Source of the DNA: DAITBA01 sp036824005
Lineage (GTDB): Bacteria > Pseudomonadota > Gammaproteobacteria > Burkholderiales > Rhodocyclaceae
Assembly: GCA_036824005.1 (NCBI GenBank)
Contig: DAITBA010000001.1
Span: forward strand, 124,001-188,000
Reading direction: 5' to 3'
DNA length: 64,000 bases
The notes below the pieces were generated by a model. It had not been told where the DNA came from and ran no database searches. It saw nothing but the letters and a program-made list of their open reading frames with translations. Every line of letters begins with the position of its first letter. Positions within the stretch are counted from its first letter, which is position 1. Made by a program: the position numbers and the translations under genes. Of this stretch, positions 15,737-23,722 are shown piece after piece.

Positions 15737-16558
15737 CTACCAGGCGCTCAGGCCGCCATCGACGATTATATTCTGGCCGGTCACGTAGCTCGACGCGTCG
15801 CTGGCGAGGTAGAGCAGCGCCCCCACCATCTCGTCGCCCTGCGCCATGCGGCCCAAGGGCACCCGGTTGGCGTAGCGTTGCTGGAAGGTGTCGTTCTGCC
15901 CGCTTTCCACGCCGCCCGGGGTGAGGGTGTTCACGCGGATGCGCTGCGCCGCCCAGTAGGTGGCGAGATACTGCGTCAAGCCGACCACCGCTGCCTTGGA
16001 GGCCGAATATACCGCCGGCGTGTTGATCTGGCGCCCGAGGTAATGCGAGCCTTCGTAGATGCGCTGATCCGGGCCGAGAATGCCGTAGATCGACGAGGTC
16101 TGGATGATGCTGCCGCCCTGGCCCTGGCGCACCATCTGCGCCCCCACTTTCTGCGCCACGAGGAACATGCCGTCGATATTGACCGCCATGATGGCGCGCC
16201 ACTGGTCGAGCGAGTAATCCTCGAACGGCGCGAAGAATGCGTCCAGGTCGGCGGACTTGCCGGCGGCATTGTTGTGCAGCACGTGGATGTCGCCCAGGGT
16301 ATCGACTACGCGCGCGACCATCGCCTCCACCGAGGCCGGATCGACGACGTCGCAGCCGACGCCGAGCGCCTTCACGCCATGATCGTCTGCGAGACTCGAT
16401 GCATAGTCGGCCGCCTGTGCCCCGTCGAGATCGACCACGGCGACATTGGCACCGAACTCGGCGAGACCGGCGCAGAAGCGCCGTCCGAGGATGCCGAGTC
16501 CGCCGGTGACGATCGCGGTCTTGCCTTCCAGCCGGAAGCGTCTCGCGTAGTGATCCAT
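15737..16558 (-). CDS. ptmA: PtmA-like short-chain dehydrogenase
   Basis: A 273-residue classical SDR. The cofactor loop TGGLGILGRRF is at residues 18-28, NNAAG follows mid-protein, and the catalytic Ser/Tyr/Lys are in QTSSIYG and YSASKAAV. The segment TPGGVESGQNDTF and the insert after QRIYEG are typical of the flagellin-modification protein PtmA group rather than of fatty-acid SDRs. PtmA in Campylobacter belongs to the legionaminic acid gene set; the precise reaction is not evident from sequence. The gene lies between the class III aminotransferase (11-base gap) and the set 2 amidotransferase. Confidence 0.75.
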   Translation of the reverse strand: MDHYARRFRLEGKTAIVTGGLGILGRRFCAGLAEFGANVAVVDLDGAQAADYASSLADDHGVKALGVGCDVVDPASVEAMVARVVDTLGDIHVLHNNAAGKSADLDAFFAPFEDYSLDQWRAIMAVNIDGMFLVAQKVGAQMVRQGQGGSIIQTSSIYGILGPDQRIYEGSHYLGRQINTPAVYSASKAAVVGLTQYLATYWAAQRIRVNTLTPGGVESGQNDTFQQRYANRVPLGRMAQGDEMVGALLYLASDASSYVTGQNIIVDGGLSAW

Positions 16559-16569
16559 GTGCGGCCTGC

Positions 16570-17928
16570 TCAGTTGTACGGGCGGAACACCGGCTTGATC
16601 GCCGGACCGACGAGATGATCCTCGAGGCGGCCTTCGAGCGCTCGGGCGTAGACCTCGAGCGCCGCCCGCACCGCGTCCAGCGTGCGCGAAAGCTCGTCGT
16701 CGCCGTGAGCGAGGCTCACCGCCACCCAGGGCATGAGCACGCCGTTTCGGATCATCTCCTGCGAGAACAGGGTACGGAAGCCGAGCGAGGGCTTGCCCTC
16801 GCGGTCGCGCGTCACGTAGTTGAGCGAAGGCGGCACGCCCTCCATCGCAAAATACGCGCCCAGGCCGAGCAACTCCGCGAGACGATTCACGCCGTCTATG
16901 AGGCGCCGGCCGTACGACCACAGGTGCGCGACCACGTCGCGCTCGCGGTAGATGCGCATCGTCTCGACGAAGGCCCCGAGCCCCGGCATCTCGGCGCCGT
17001 GGGTGGTGGAGACGAGGAAGGTGCGCTCCATGCCCGGCTCGTCGATGCCGCCGGCGCGCATGAACTCGCGCTTGCCCGCAAGCGCCGCCACCGAGAAGCC
17101 GTTGGCCATGCCCTTGCCGAAGGTCGAGAGGTCCGGCTCGACGCCGAAGAAGGTCTGGGCGCCGTTCAGATGCCAGCGAAAGCCGGTGATCATCTCGTCG
17201 AGGATGAACAAGGCGTCCTGCCGATGGCACAGCGCGCGCACGCCGTGCAGGAAGTTGCGCCCGTTGTCGGGGCAGGCGGAACAGGGCCGCTCGAGCGTGA
17301 GCGGTCCGCACGCTGCCGGACAGGGAACGACCGTGGTTGCGGGCTCCATCAGCACTGCCGCGATCTCGCCCGGGTGGGCGTCGAACAGCGCCTGCAGCGA
17401 GGCGAGATCGCCGTAGTCGAAGAGCAGCGTGGTGGCGTAGTGCTCGCCGGGAATGCCGCGCTTGATGGGCGTGGTGCCGATGAACCAGTCGTCGAAGGAG
17501 AAGAACGGATGCTGGCGCGGGATGCACACGTACTTGCGGCCGGTGCACGCGCGCGCGATCTTGACCGCCGCCGTCGTGACGTTAGAGCCGTTCTTGGCGA
17601 ACTTCACCATGTCCGCGCCGGGGATGAGATCGACGAGCAGTTCGGCCGCCTCGAGCTCAATCAGCGACGGCCGCGTCAGATTCACGCCATTTTCGATTTG
17701 GCGCATCGCCGCCGCATTCACGCGCTCGTCCGCGTAGCCGAGGGTCACCGCGCGCAGCGCCATGCCGTAGTCGAGCAGGCGATTGCCGTCGGCGTCCCAG
17801 ACGTAGGCGCCCTTGCCGCGCGCGAGGATGGGCGGCGCGTTGCACGGATACTGGTCGTCGCCGCGGGAATAGGTGTGCGCACCACCTGGAATGACCGCAT
17901 GCAGGCGCCGGCTGTATTCGTTTGTCAC
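16570..17928 (-). CDS. Class III aminotransferase (HemL-like) with four-cysteine insert, nonulosonate locus
   Basis: A 452-residue PLP enzyme resembling glutamate-1-semialdehyde aminomutase. The PLP-binding aspartate is in FILDEMITGF and the Schiff-base lysine is Lys272 in STFGKGMANGF. Between the MEP and RALC segments, where the true HemL of this window (40042-41334) has about 12 residues, this protein has about 28, including Cys203, Cys207, Cys216 and Cys219 (CPAAC and CSACPD). Four such cysteines could bind a metal. It is coupled to legF by a 4-base overlap. It is not a heme gene by context; it probably aminates or modifies a sugar or its precursor, but the reaction is unknown. Confidence 0.7.
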   Translation of the reverse strand: MTNEYSRRLHAVIPGGAHTYSRGDDQYPCNAPPILARGKGAYVWDADGNRLLDYGMALRAVTLGYADERVNAAAMRQIENGVNLTRPSLIELEAAELLVDLIPGADMVKFAKNGSNVTTAAVKIARACTGRKYVCIPRQHPFFSFDDWFIGTTPIKRGIPGEHYATTLLFDYGDLASLQALFDAHPGEIAAVLMEPATTVVPCPAACGPLTLERPCSACPDNGRNFLHGVRALCHRQDALFILDEMITGFRWHLNGAQTFFGVEPDLSTFGKGMANGFSVAALAGKREFMRAGGIDEPGMERTFLVSTTHGAEMPGLGAFVETMRIYRERDVVAHLWSYGRRLIDGVNRLAELLGLGAYFAMEGVPPSLNYVTRDREGKPSLGFRTLFSQEMIRNGVLMPWVAVSLAHGDDELSRTLDAVRAALEVYARALEGRLEDHLVGPAIKPVFRPYN

Positions 17929-18644
17929 TGCAGAACTCCCTGTGTGCGCGCCGCCATCAGCGCTTCGACGACGATGAAATCGGCGAGCTCGTCGATCTCG
18001 AACGACTTGTATTTCGGCACCACGTAGGGCAGCGTCGCCTCGTGGTAGAAGCCGCGCCGGCGGCGCAGCGAATCGGTGTAGGCAGCATACACGCTGCCTT
18101 CGAAGAAGAACACCTCGTCCAGCTCCTGGCGCCGCTTCACGCCGAAGGCCTCCGGCGCGTAGGGCCGGATCAGGCCGTTCTCGACCTTGACCAGGAACGC
18201 GGGATGCGCGGACTCGACGCGCGCCACGCCGACGATGCTCTCGGCCTCGGGCCGGGCGAGCAGCGCCTCCAGCGCGGCATCGATGTCGCGCGCCTCGCGC
18301 AGCGGCGAGGTGGGCTCGAGCAGGACCAGGATGCCGAAGATGCGTCCCTGTGCGGCGAGAAAATCGAGCGCGTGGACGATCGCGTCGATGCTCGGCGCCG
18401 TGTCCGAGGCGAGCTCCGCCGGGCGCAGGAAGGGCACCTCCGCGCCGTGCTCGCGCGCGGTCGCGGCGATCGCCGCATCGTCGGTGGAAACGACCACGGC
18501 GTCCGCGTAGCGGCTCTCGCGGCCCTGCTCGATGCTCCAGGCGATGAGCGGCTTGCCCAGGAGCGGGCGCACGTTCTTGCCCGGCAGACCTTTGCTCCCG
18601 CCGCGTGCCGGGATGAGCGCAAGCACCGATTTCCCGCCGATCAC
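17925..18644 (-). CDS. legF: CMP-legionaminic acid synthetase (LegF/NeuA family)
   Basis: A 239-residue cytidylyltransferase. The N-terminal signature ALIPARGGSKGLPGKN, then GKPLIAWSIEQG, is that of NeuA/LegF enzymes, which activate nonulosonic acids with CTP; STDDAAIAATAREHGAEVPF and EPTSPLREA are also conserved. It is a compact single-domain form. The start is GTG at 18642-18644, overlapping the ptmE stop as GTGA; this matches the pattern of the locus and begins exactly at the family N-terminus. Specificity for legionaminic rather than sialic or pseudaminic acid is inferred from the linked legB/C/G/I and ptmE. Confidence 0.88.
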   Translation of the reverse strand: MIGGKSVLALIPARGGSKGLPGKNVRPLLGKPLIAWSIEQGRESRYADAVVVSTDDAAIAATAREHGAEVPFLRPAELASDTAPSIDAIVHALDFLAAQGRIFGILVLLEPTSPLREARDIDAALEALLARPEAESIVGVARVESAHPAFLVKVENGLIRPYAPEAFGVKRRQELDEVFFFEGSVYAAYTDSLRRRRGFYHEATLPYVVPKYKSFEIDELADFIVVEALMAARTQGVLQ

Positions 18645-19693
18645 GACTCGAACTCCCCGGCGAAATCGCCCTGTGCCTTGTCGAAGTCGGCGTGGCGGCC
18701 GATGTCGAGCCAGTACTCGCGCAGGGGGAAGGCGGCGGTCTGCTCGCCGCAGGCGATCAGCTGACCGAAGAGCGCCGGCATGTCGAAGCAGCGTCCCTCC
18801 GGCAGCAGGTCGGGCACCTCGGGCTCGAGCACGTAGATGCCGGCATTGACGAAGAAGCGCTGCACCGGCTTCTCCTCGATCTCGACGATGCGGTGGTGGT
18901 CGAGCTTGAGCACGCCGTAAGGCACCTGGAAATCGTATTCGCGCACGCACATCGTCGCCCGGGCACGATGCGAGGCGTGGAAATCCAGCAGGTGGTCCAG
19001 GTTCACCTTGGTCAGCAGGTCCCCGTTCATGACGATGAGCGGCGCGTTCGGGCGCTCGGGCAGCAGGCCGAGCGCACCGGCGGTGCCCATGCGCTCGCGC
19101 TCGCGCAAATAGTCGATGCGCACGTCCCAGTGGCTGCCGTCGCCGAAGTGGTCGATGATCACATCGGCGCGGTAGTTCACCGAGAAGTAGAAGCGGCGGA
19201 AGCCGTACTCGATGAAGCTCAAGAGGATGGTTTCGAGGATGGGACGCTCGCCGACCCGCAACATGGGCTTGGGGCAGTCTTCGGTGAGCGGACGCAGGCG
19301 CGTCCCGAGCCCGCCCGCCATGAGGACGACGACATTGTCGCGTGCGGCCGGCTGCAGCAGCTCGCTCAGCGTCTCCAGCCCGAGCAGCGTGCCTTCGTGA
19401 TCGACGATCGGGATCTGGCGCAGCTGCGTCTGCTTCATGAGACCCAGGATCACCGCGCGGTTCGAGGCCGGGCCAACCGTGGTCGGGCTCCCATTCATGA
19501 CGCTGCTCACCGGTGCGTCGAGCGCGACACCGCGCAGGATGCCACGGCGCACGTCACCGTCGGTGACCGTGCCGAGCAGCCGCCGGCGCGCGTCGACCAC
19601 CAGGGCGAGCTGGGCCGCGCCGCTATCGATACGCGCAATCGCCTCGCGAATGCTCGCTTCCGGCCCGACGCAGATCTCCGTCCAGAACTTCAA
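18641..19693 (-). CDS. ptmE: Glucosamine-1-phosphate guanylyltransferase (PtmE-like), CBS + nucleotidyltransferase
   Basis: A 350-residue protein with two CBS motifs in the first 115 residues (LVVDARRRLLGTVTDGDVRRG and a second around QIPIVDHEGTLLGLE) followed by a sugar-phosphate nucleotidyltransferase domain with the loop MAGGLGTRLRP at about residues 125-135 and VMNGDLL. This fusion is the PtmE type, which makes GDP-glucosamine for the GDP-linked legionaminic acid route. TTG at 19691-19693 is preferred as start: it overlaps the upstream stop (TTGA), has a purine-rich G-tract ahead, and begins at the family N-terminus. An in-frame ATG at 19712-19714 would add seven residues and overlap legH by 25 bases. 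Confidence 0.82.
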   Translation of the reverse strand: MKFWTEICVGPEASIREAIARIDSGAAQLALVVDARRRLLGTVTDGDVRRGILRGVALDAPVSSVMNGSPTTVGPASNRAVILGLMKQTQLRQIPIVDHEGTLLGLETLSELLQPAARDNVVVLMAGGLGTRLRPLTEDCPKPMLRVGERPILETILLSFIEYGFRRFYFSVNYRADVIIDHFGDGSHWDVRIDYLRERERMGTAGALGLLPERPNAPLIVMNGDLLTKVNLDHLLDFHASHRARATMCVREYDFQVPYGVLKLDHHRIVEIEEKPVQRFFVNAGIYVLEPEVPDLLPEGRCFDMPALFGQLIACGEQTAAFPLREYWLDIGRHADFDKAQGDFAGEFES

Positions 19694-20325
19694 TGCCCCC
19701 CCCCTTCTCTCCACACGCCGAGCGCCTTGGCGCCCGGAGGCACGTCTGCCAGGATAAGCGCGCCGGCACCGATCAGCGCCCCGGCGCCGATATGGACGCC
19801 CTGAATCACGGTCGCGCCCGTGCCGAGATGGCAGCCGTCCCCGACATGGACCGCCCCCGAAAGCGTGACGCTCGGCGCGATGTGGCTATGCGCGCCGACG
19901 ACGCAGTCGTGGTCCACCGTCGCGCGCGTATTGATGATGGCGTTGACGCCGATGCGCGCGCCCGCCTGGATGACCGCGCCCGCCATGACTTGCGCGCCCT
20001 CCTCGATCAGCACTTCGCGCCCGATCACGGCGGCGGGGTGGAGGACGCTCACGAAGCGATAGCCGCGCGCGCGAAATCGCTCGAACAGGGCGAGGCGCAG
20101 CTGCGGCTGTGACACCGAGCCGACCCCGACGGCGAGCTCGACGTTCGTCGGCGCGTACCGGGACACCACAGCGTCGTCGCCGAGCACCGGCCTGCCGAGC
20201 ACTTCGGCCGTGGCGCCGTCCGGGGCCGTAAGCCCGAGCACCTCGACGCCCTGCGCAAGCAGGGCGTCGACCACGACCTTGGCGTGGCCGCCTGCGCCGA
20301 GCACGATCACCCGCTTGCCGCTCAT
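19690..20325 (-). CDS. legH: NeuD/PglD-like acetyltransferase (LegH candidate)
   Basis: A 211-residue two-domain acetyltransferase: an N-terminal Rossmann-like nucleotide-sugar binding part (VIVLGAGGHAKVVVDALLA) and a C-terminal left-handed beta-helix from about residue 95 (VIGREVLIEEGAQVMAGAVI and so on). The histidine in NTRATVDHDCVVGAHSHIAP is the expected catalytic base. PglD/NeuD proteins N-acetylate 4-amino sugars or O-acetylate nonulosonic acids; in this operon it fills the LegH step, acetylation of the 4-amino group made by LegC. ATG 20323-20325 overlaps the legI stop (ATGA). The last codons run through a G9 tract. Confidence 0.82.
   Translation of the reverse strand: MSGKRVIVLGAGGHAKVVVDALLAQGVEVLGLTAPDGATAEVLGRPVLGDDAVVSRYAPTNVELAVGVGSVSQPQLRLALFERFRARGYRFVSVLHPAAVIGREVLIEEGAQVMAGAVIQAGARIGVNAIINTRATVDHDCVVGAHSHIAPSVTLSGAVHVGDGCHLGTGATVIQGVHIGAGALIGAGALILADVPPGAKALGVWREGGGH
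19696..19704. repeat. Nine-base G/C homopolymer at the legH-ptmE junction
   Basis: A run of nine C on the plus strand (nine G in the coding direction). It encodes three glycines just before the last codon of the legH-like gene and lies immediately ahead of the ptmE TTG start, where it also serves as the purine-rich ribosome-binding region. Confidence 0.9.
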
Positions 20326-21410
20326 CGCTCGATCGGCTCCCCGGCGGCGTAGGCACGCGCGGCCGTCCGGCCCAGCCAGTCGAAATACTCGATGGGCGAG
20401 ATGCCCCCGCCCGGGCGGCGCACCGCCAGGTTCTCCGTCGAGTAGGGCTCGCCGGCGGCGATCGTCCGCGCCGCAACCAGGCTCTTGCGCGCCACCGCCG
20501 CGTTCGCCGCCTCGGAGGGCGCCGGAATCTTGCGTCCGGCGCCGAGCGCCTGCGCAGTCTCGCGGATGCCACGCACCATCGCGGCCAGCTCGTCCGGTTC
20601 GAGCGAGGCCTTGTGATCCGGGCCGGGCAGGCTGCGGTCGAGGGTGAAGTGCTTTTCGATCACTACCGCCCCCAGCGCCGCCGCGGCGATCGGGATGGCG
20701 ATGCCGGCGGTGTGGTCCGAGAAGCCCACGGGCAGACCGAAGGCTGCACCGAGCGTATGCATGGCGCGCAGGTTCACCTCCTTGTACGGGGCCGGATACT
20801 CCGTGGTGCAGTGAAGCAGCGTGACGCACTCGCGCAGGCGGCGCTGCCCTTCCCCGGAGCAATAGGCGGCGTGGAATGCCCCGCGTCCCGGACGGCCTTG
20901 CGGCTCGTCGAGCAGGCCCCAGGCGATCACGCCGAGCGCCGCCTCGACCTCGGCGAGCGTCGCCATGCCGGTGGAGACGATCAGCGGCCGGCCGCTGCGC
21001 GCGGCGGCGAGCAGCAGCGGCGCATTCGTAAGCTCGCCTGAAGGGAGCTTGAGGCGCGCCACATGCATCTCGCGCACCAGGAAGTCCAGGTTGTCGAGGT
21101 CGAAGGGGGTGGACATGAACTCGATCCCTTGCCTGGCGCAGCAGGCCGCGAGCAGCCGGTGGGCGGCCGCGTCGAGCTCGAGGCGCCTGAGCATGTCGAA
21201 CTGGGACTCGTCCGTTCCAGTGTTGCGCCGCTGGTAGTCCGCCATCGGCGCCTTGCGCGCGACCAGGCTCTCGGCGCGGAAGCTCTGGAACTTGACCGCG
21301 TCAGCGCCGGCGCGGGCGGCGGCCTCGACGAGCGCGGGCGCCAAGGCAGCATCGCCGTTATGGTTCACCCCGGCCTCGGCGATGACGAAGACGTGCGTCT
21401 CAGAGGTCAT
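20322..21410 (-). CDS. legI: N,N'-diacetyllegionaminate synthase (LegI/NeuB family)
   Basis: A 362-residue NeuB-family TIM barrel with a C-terminal SAF (antifreeze-like) domain from about residue 300. The N-terminal VIAEAGVNHNGD, the metal/PEP region STPFDLDNLDFL, LHCTTEYPAPYKEVNLRAM and FSDHTAG are all conserved. It condenses a 2,4-diacetamido-2,4,6-trideoxymannose with phosphoenolpyruvate to give legionaminic acid. It is flanked by legG and the acetyltransferase in one overlapping transcript. NeuB paralogues for sialic or pseudaminic acid have a similar sequence, so the product is assigned from the linked genes. Confidence 0.88.
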   Translation of the reverse strand: MTSETHVFVIAEAGVNHNGDAALAPALVEAAARAGADAVKFQSFRAESLVARKAPMADYQRRNTGTDESQFDMLRRLELDAAAHRLLAACCARQGIEFMSTPFDLDNLDFLVREMHVARLKLPSGELTNAPLLLAAARSGRPLIVSTGMATLAEVEAALGVIAWGLLDEPQGRPGRGAFHAAYCSGEGQRRLRECVTLLHCTTEYPAPYKEVNLRAMHTLGAAFGLPVGFSDHTAGIAIPIAAAALGAVVIEKHFTLDRSLPGPDHKASLEPDELAAMVRGIRETAQALGAGRKIPAPSEAANAAVARKSLVAARTIAAGEPYSTENLAVRRPGGGISPIEYFDWLGRTAARAYAAGEPIER

Positions 21411-22554
21411 GGAAGCGCTTCACGTCTAGTTCGTCGAGCCGCACATCGCGCAGCACGTCCTTGATGCGCGCGGAGGCGCCGCCAGCGCCGTAGGGGGGCA
21501 CCGTGTCCGCGAGCCGGGCTCGGAAATCTGGGGCCAGGGCGCGCCGGATCGCATCGGCGATCACCGCGGCGTCCTCCGCACAATCGATGACCGAAGCGCT
21601 GCGCAGGCGCCCCTGCTGGCGGTCGCCGATGTTCACCGTTGGGCGCCTGAGCGCCGGCGCCTCGATGAGGCCGCTCGAGGAGTTGCCGATCACCACGTCG
21701 CTTGCCGCCATGGCGCTCAGGTAGTGCTGCTGGCCGAGCGACACCGCGGCCATCGCCCGCTCCGCGTGGCGCGCGACGTAGCGGTCGACCATCCCGATCA
21801 GCACGCGCCCACCGGTGTCCGAGTTCGGCTTGGTAAAGACGATGCGCGCCTCGGGGAAGGCATCGAGCGCCTCGAGGAGCGCGCGCATGCCTTCTTCCGG
21901 CGTCCGCTCGGCAAGGGTCGCCGGATGATAGGTGACGAGGAAATTGAGGGTGCCGAACCGGAAGTCGAGCGCTTCTTCGAGCTCGGCACGCGGCAGCAGA
22001 CGGATGCGCTGGAGCTGGTCCAGGCCCGGGGCGCCGAAATCGAACACGCGCTGCGGATCTTCGCCAAGCTGGATCACGCGCCGCCGATACGGCGCCGCGG
22101 CGACGAAGTGCAACTGCGCCAACTTCGTGACGGCATGGCGGATCGACTCGTCGATCGCGCCCTCGGTGAGCTCGCCGCCGTGCAGGTGGGCGATCGGGAT
22201 GCGTGCCACGAACGCCGCCTCGGCCGCAGCGAGTATCTCGTAGCGGTCGCCAAGCAGCACGACGATGTCGGGGTGCAGGCGCTCAAAAGCGTCGGCGAAG
22301 CCGATCACGCCGAGGCCGATCGACTTCGCGATGCCGACCGGGGTATCGCTCGAGAGGAGCATCTCCACCCTGGCGTCGATCGTGAAGCCGTCGGCCTCGA
22401 TCGTGCGGTAGGTGAGGCCGAACTCGGGCGAGAGGTGCATGCCGGTGACCACGACCTGCAGGGCGAGCGCGGGATCGCCGGCAATCTCCTTCATCAGGCA
22501 GGCGAGCAGGCCGTACTCGGCGCGGCTGCCGGTGACCACGCACACCTTACGCAC
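21400..22554 (-). CDS. legG: Hydrolysing nucleotide-sugar 2-epimerase (LegG/NeuC family)
   Basis: A 384-residue GT-B-fold epimerase. The N-terminus VVTGSRAEYGLLACLMKEIA is the NeuC signature; LLGDRYEILAAAEAAF, HLHGGELTEGAIDES and the GNSSSGLIEAPALRRPTVNIGDRQQGR block with the conserved Glu and Asp are all present. In the legionaminic pathway the enzyme releases the nucleotide and inverts C2 of GDP-2,4-diacetamido-2,4,6-trideoxyglucose. It overlaps legI by 11 bases and legC by 8. Length and motifs are complete. Confidence 0.88.
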   Translation of the reverse strand: MRKVCVVTGSRAEYGLLACLMKEIAGDPALALQVVVTGMHLSPEFGLTYRTIEADGFTIDARVEMLLSSDTPVGIAKSIGLGVIGFADAFERLHPDIVVLLGDRYEILAAAEAAFVARIPIAHLHGGELTEGAIDESIRHAVTKLAQLHFVAAAPYRRRVIQLGEDPQRVFDFGAPGLDQLQRIRLLPRAELEEALDFRFGTLNFLVTYHPATLAERTPEEGMRALLEALDAFPEARIVFTKPNSDTGGRVLIGMVDRYVARHAERAMAAVSLGQQHYLSAMAASDVVIGNSSSGLIEAPALRRPTVNIGDRQQGRLRSASVIDCAEDAAVIADAIRRALAPDFRARLADTVPPYGAGGASARIKDVLRDVRLDELDVKRFHDL

Positions 22555-23722
22555 GGCCGCGCTCCTCGAGGACGGCGCTGCTCGGCAGGTTCACCAGGCG
22601 CCGCTCCAAGTCCTCCGCCGTCGACAGGTCCATGCGCGGGCAGCCGCGGAACATGGGCAGGCGGTGCATCAGGGTCCACACGGGGCGCGTCATGATGCCA
22701 GCGTCGTTGGTGGCGGCGAGCAGGGCGTCGCGCGCGTGCGCCTGTGCCGCGTCGAGCAGCAGGGCGTTCAGCCAGTAATTGCTGCGCGCCTGCGGCGGCT
22801 CGGCGAAGAAGCGCACGCTGGGCACGGCGGCGAAGGCTGCGGCGTAGCGCTGCGCGAGCGCGCGCTTGCGTTCGACGAAGCCGGCGAGCTGCTCGAGCTG
22901 CGCGCAGCCGAGCGCCGCGTTCACGTTCGGCAGGCGATAGTTGTAGCCGACCTCGTCGTGGATGAAGGACCAGCGGTGGGCGACGCGCGCCGTGGTCGTG
23001 AGGTGCTTGGCGCGCTTCGCGAGCGCGTCGTCGTCTATGAGGATCGCGCCGCCGCCGCCGGTGGTGATGACCTTGTTGCCGTTGAAGCTCAGGGCGCCTA
23101 AGCGCCCGAAGGTGCCGGTGTGGCGGCCCTTGTAGTACGAGCCCAGCGATTCGGCGGCGTCTTCCACCAGCGTGAGCCGCCAGCGCGCGCACAGCTCGAC
23201 GAGCGGATCGAGATCGACCGGATGGCCGAAGACGTGCATCGGCACCACGGCGCGGATGCGCGCGCCCGTAGCGCGGTTGTAGCACGCCTCGCCGCGCAGC
23301 TCGGCGATCTCGTCGAGGTAGGCGGCGAGTCTGGCCGGATCGAGGCCGAGCGTCGCCTCGCTGCTGTCAGCGAGGTGCGGGGTCGCCCCGAGGTAATGCA
23401 CCGCGGCGGCGGTCGCGATGAACGTAAGGCCGGGGATCAGCACCTCGTCGCCACGCTCGACGCCCGCGAGCTGCAGGCAAACGTGAAGCGCCGCCGTGCC
23501 GTTCACCACCGCGACCGCGTGCCGGGCGCCGGTATATTCGGCAAGATCGCGCTCGAAGCGGTCCACGTAGCCGCCGACCGAGGACACCCAGTTGGTGTCC
23601 AGACAGTCCTTGACGTAGCGCCACTCGTTGCCGGCGAAGCACGGCTCGTGCAAGGCGGCCGGCTTGTCGCCGAGCACTGCCCGCAGCGCGGCGAGCACGG
23701 AATCCATTGAGAGGTTGGCCAT
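22547..23722 (-). CDS. legC: PLP sugar aminotransferase (LegC family, DegT/DnrJ/EryC1)
   Basis: A 391-residue DegT-fold aminotransferase. The PLP aspartate is in LVEDAAESLGSYYKGRHTG and the Schiff-base lysine in SFNGNKVITTGGGG. The longer form with NEWRYVKDCLDTNWVSSVGGYV near the start is the LegC/PglE-like group that places a 4-amino group on a 4-keto-6-deoxy nucleotide sugar. It directly follows legB with an overlap in which the last bases of the legB stop form part of the ATG. It has a second DegT paralogue at 24734-25858 that belongs to the 3-amino (WbpE) group. Confidence 0.88.
   Translation of the reverse strand: MANLSMDSVLAALRAVLGDKPAALHEPCFAGNEWRYVKDCLDTNWVSSVGGYVDRFERDLAEYTGARHAVAVVNGTAALHVCLQLAGVERGDEVLIPGLTFIATAAAVHYLGATPHLADSSEATLGLDPARLAAYLDEIAELRGEACYNRATGARIRAVVPMHVFGHPVDLDPLVELCARWRLTLVEDAAESLGSYYKGRHTGTFGRLGALSFNGNKVITTGGGGAILIDDDALAKRAKHLTTTARVAHRWSFIHDEVGYNYRLPNVNAALGCAQLEQLAGFVERKRALAQRYAAAFAAVPSVRFFAEPPQARSNYWLNALLLDAAQAHARDALLAATNDAGIMTRPVWTLMHRLPMFRGCPRMDLSTAEDLERRLVNLPSSAVLEERGRA

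Noticed and set aside
16570..17928. A second hemL (glutamate-1-semialdehyde aminomutase)
   Set aside because: The true hemL is at 40042-41334 next to thiE; this copy has a cysteine-rich insert and sits in a nonulosonic acid operon.
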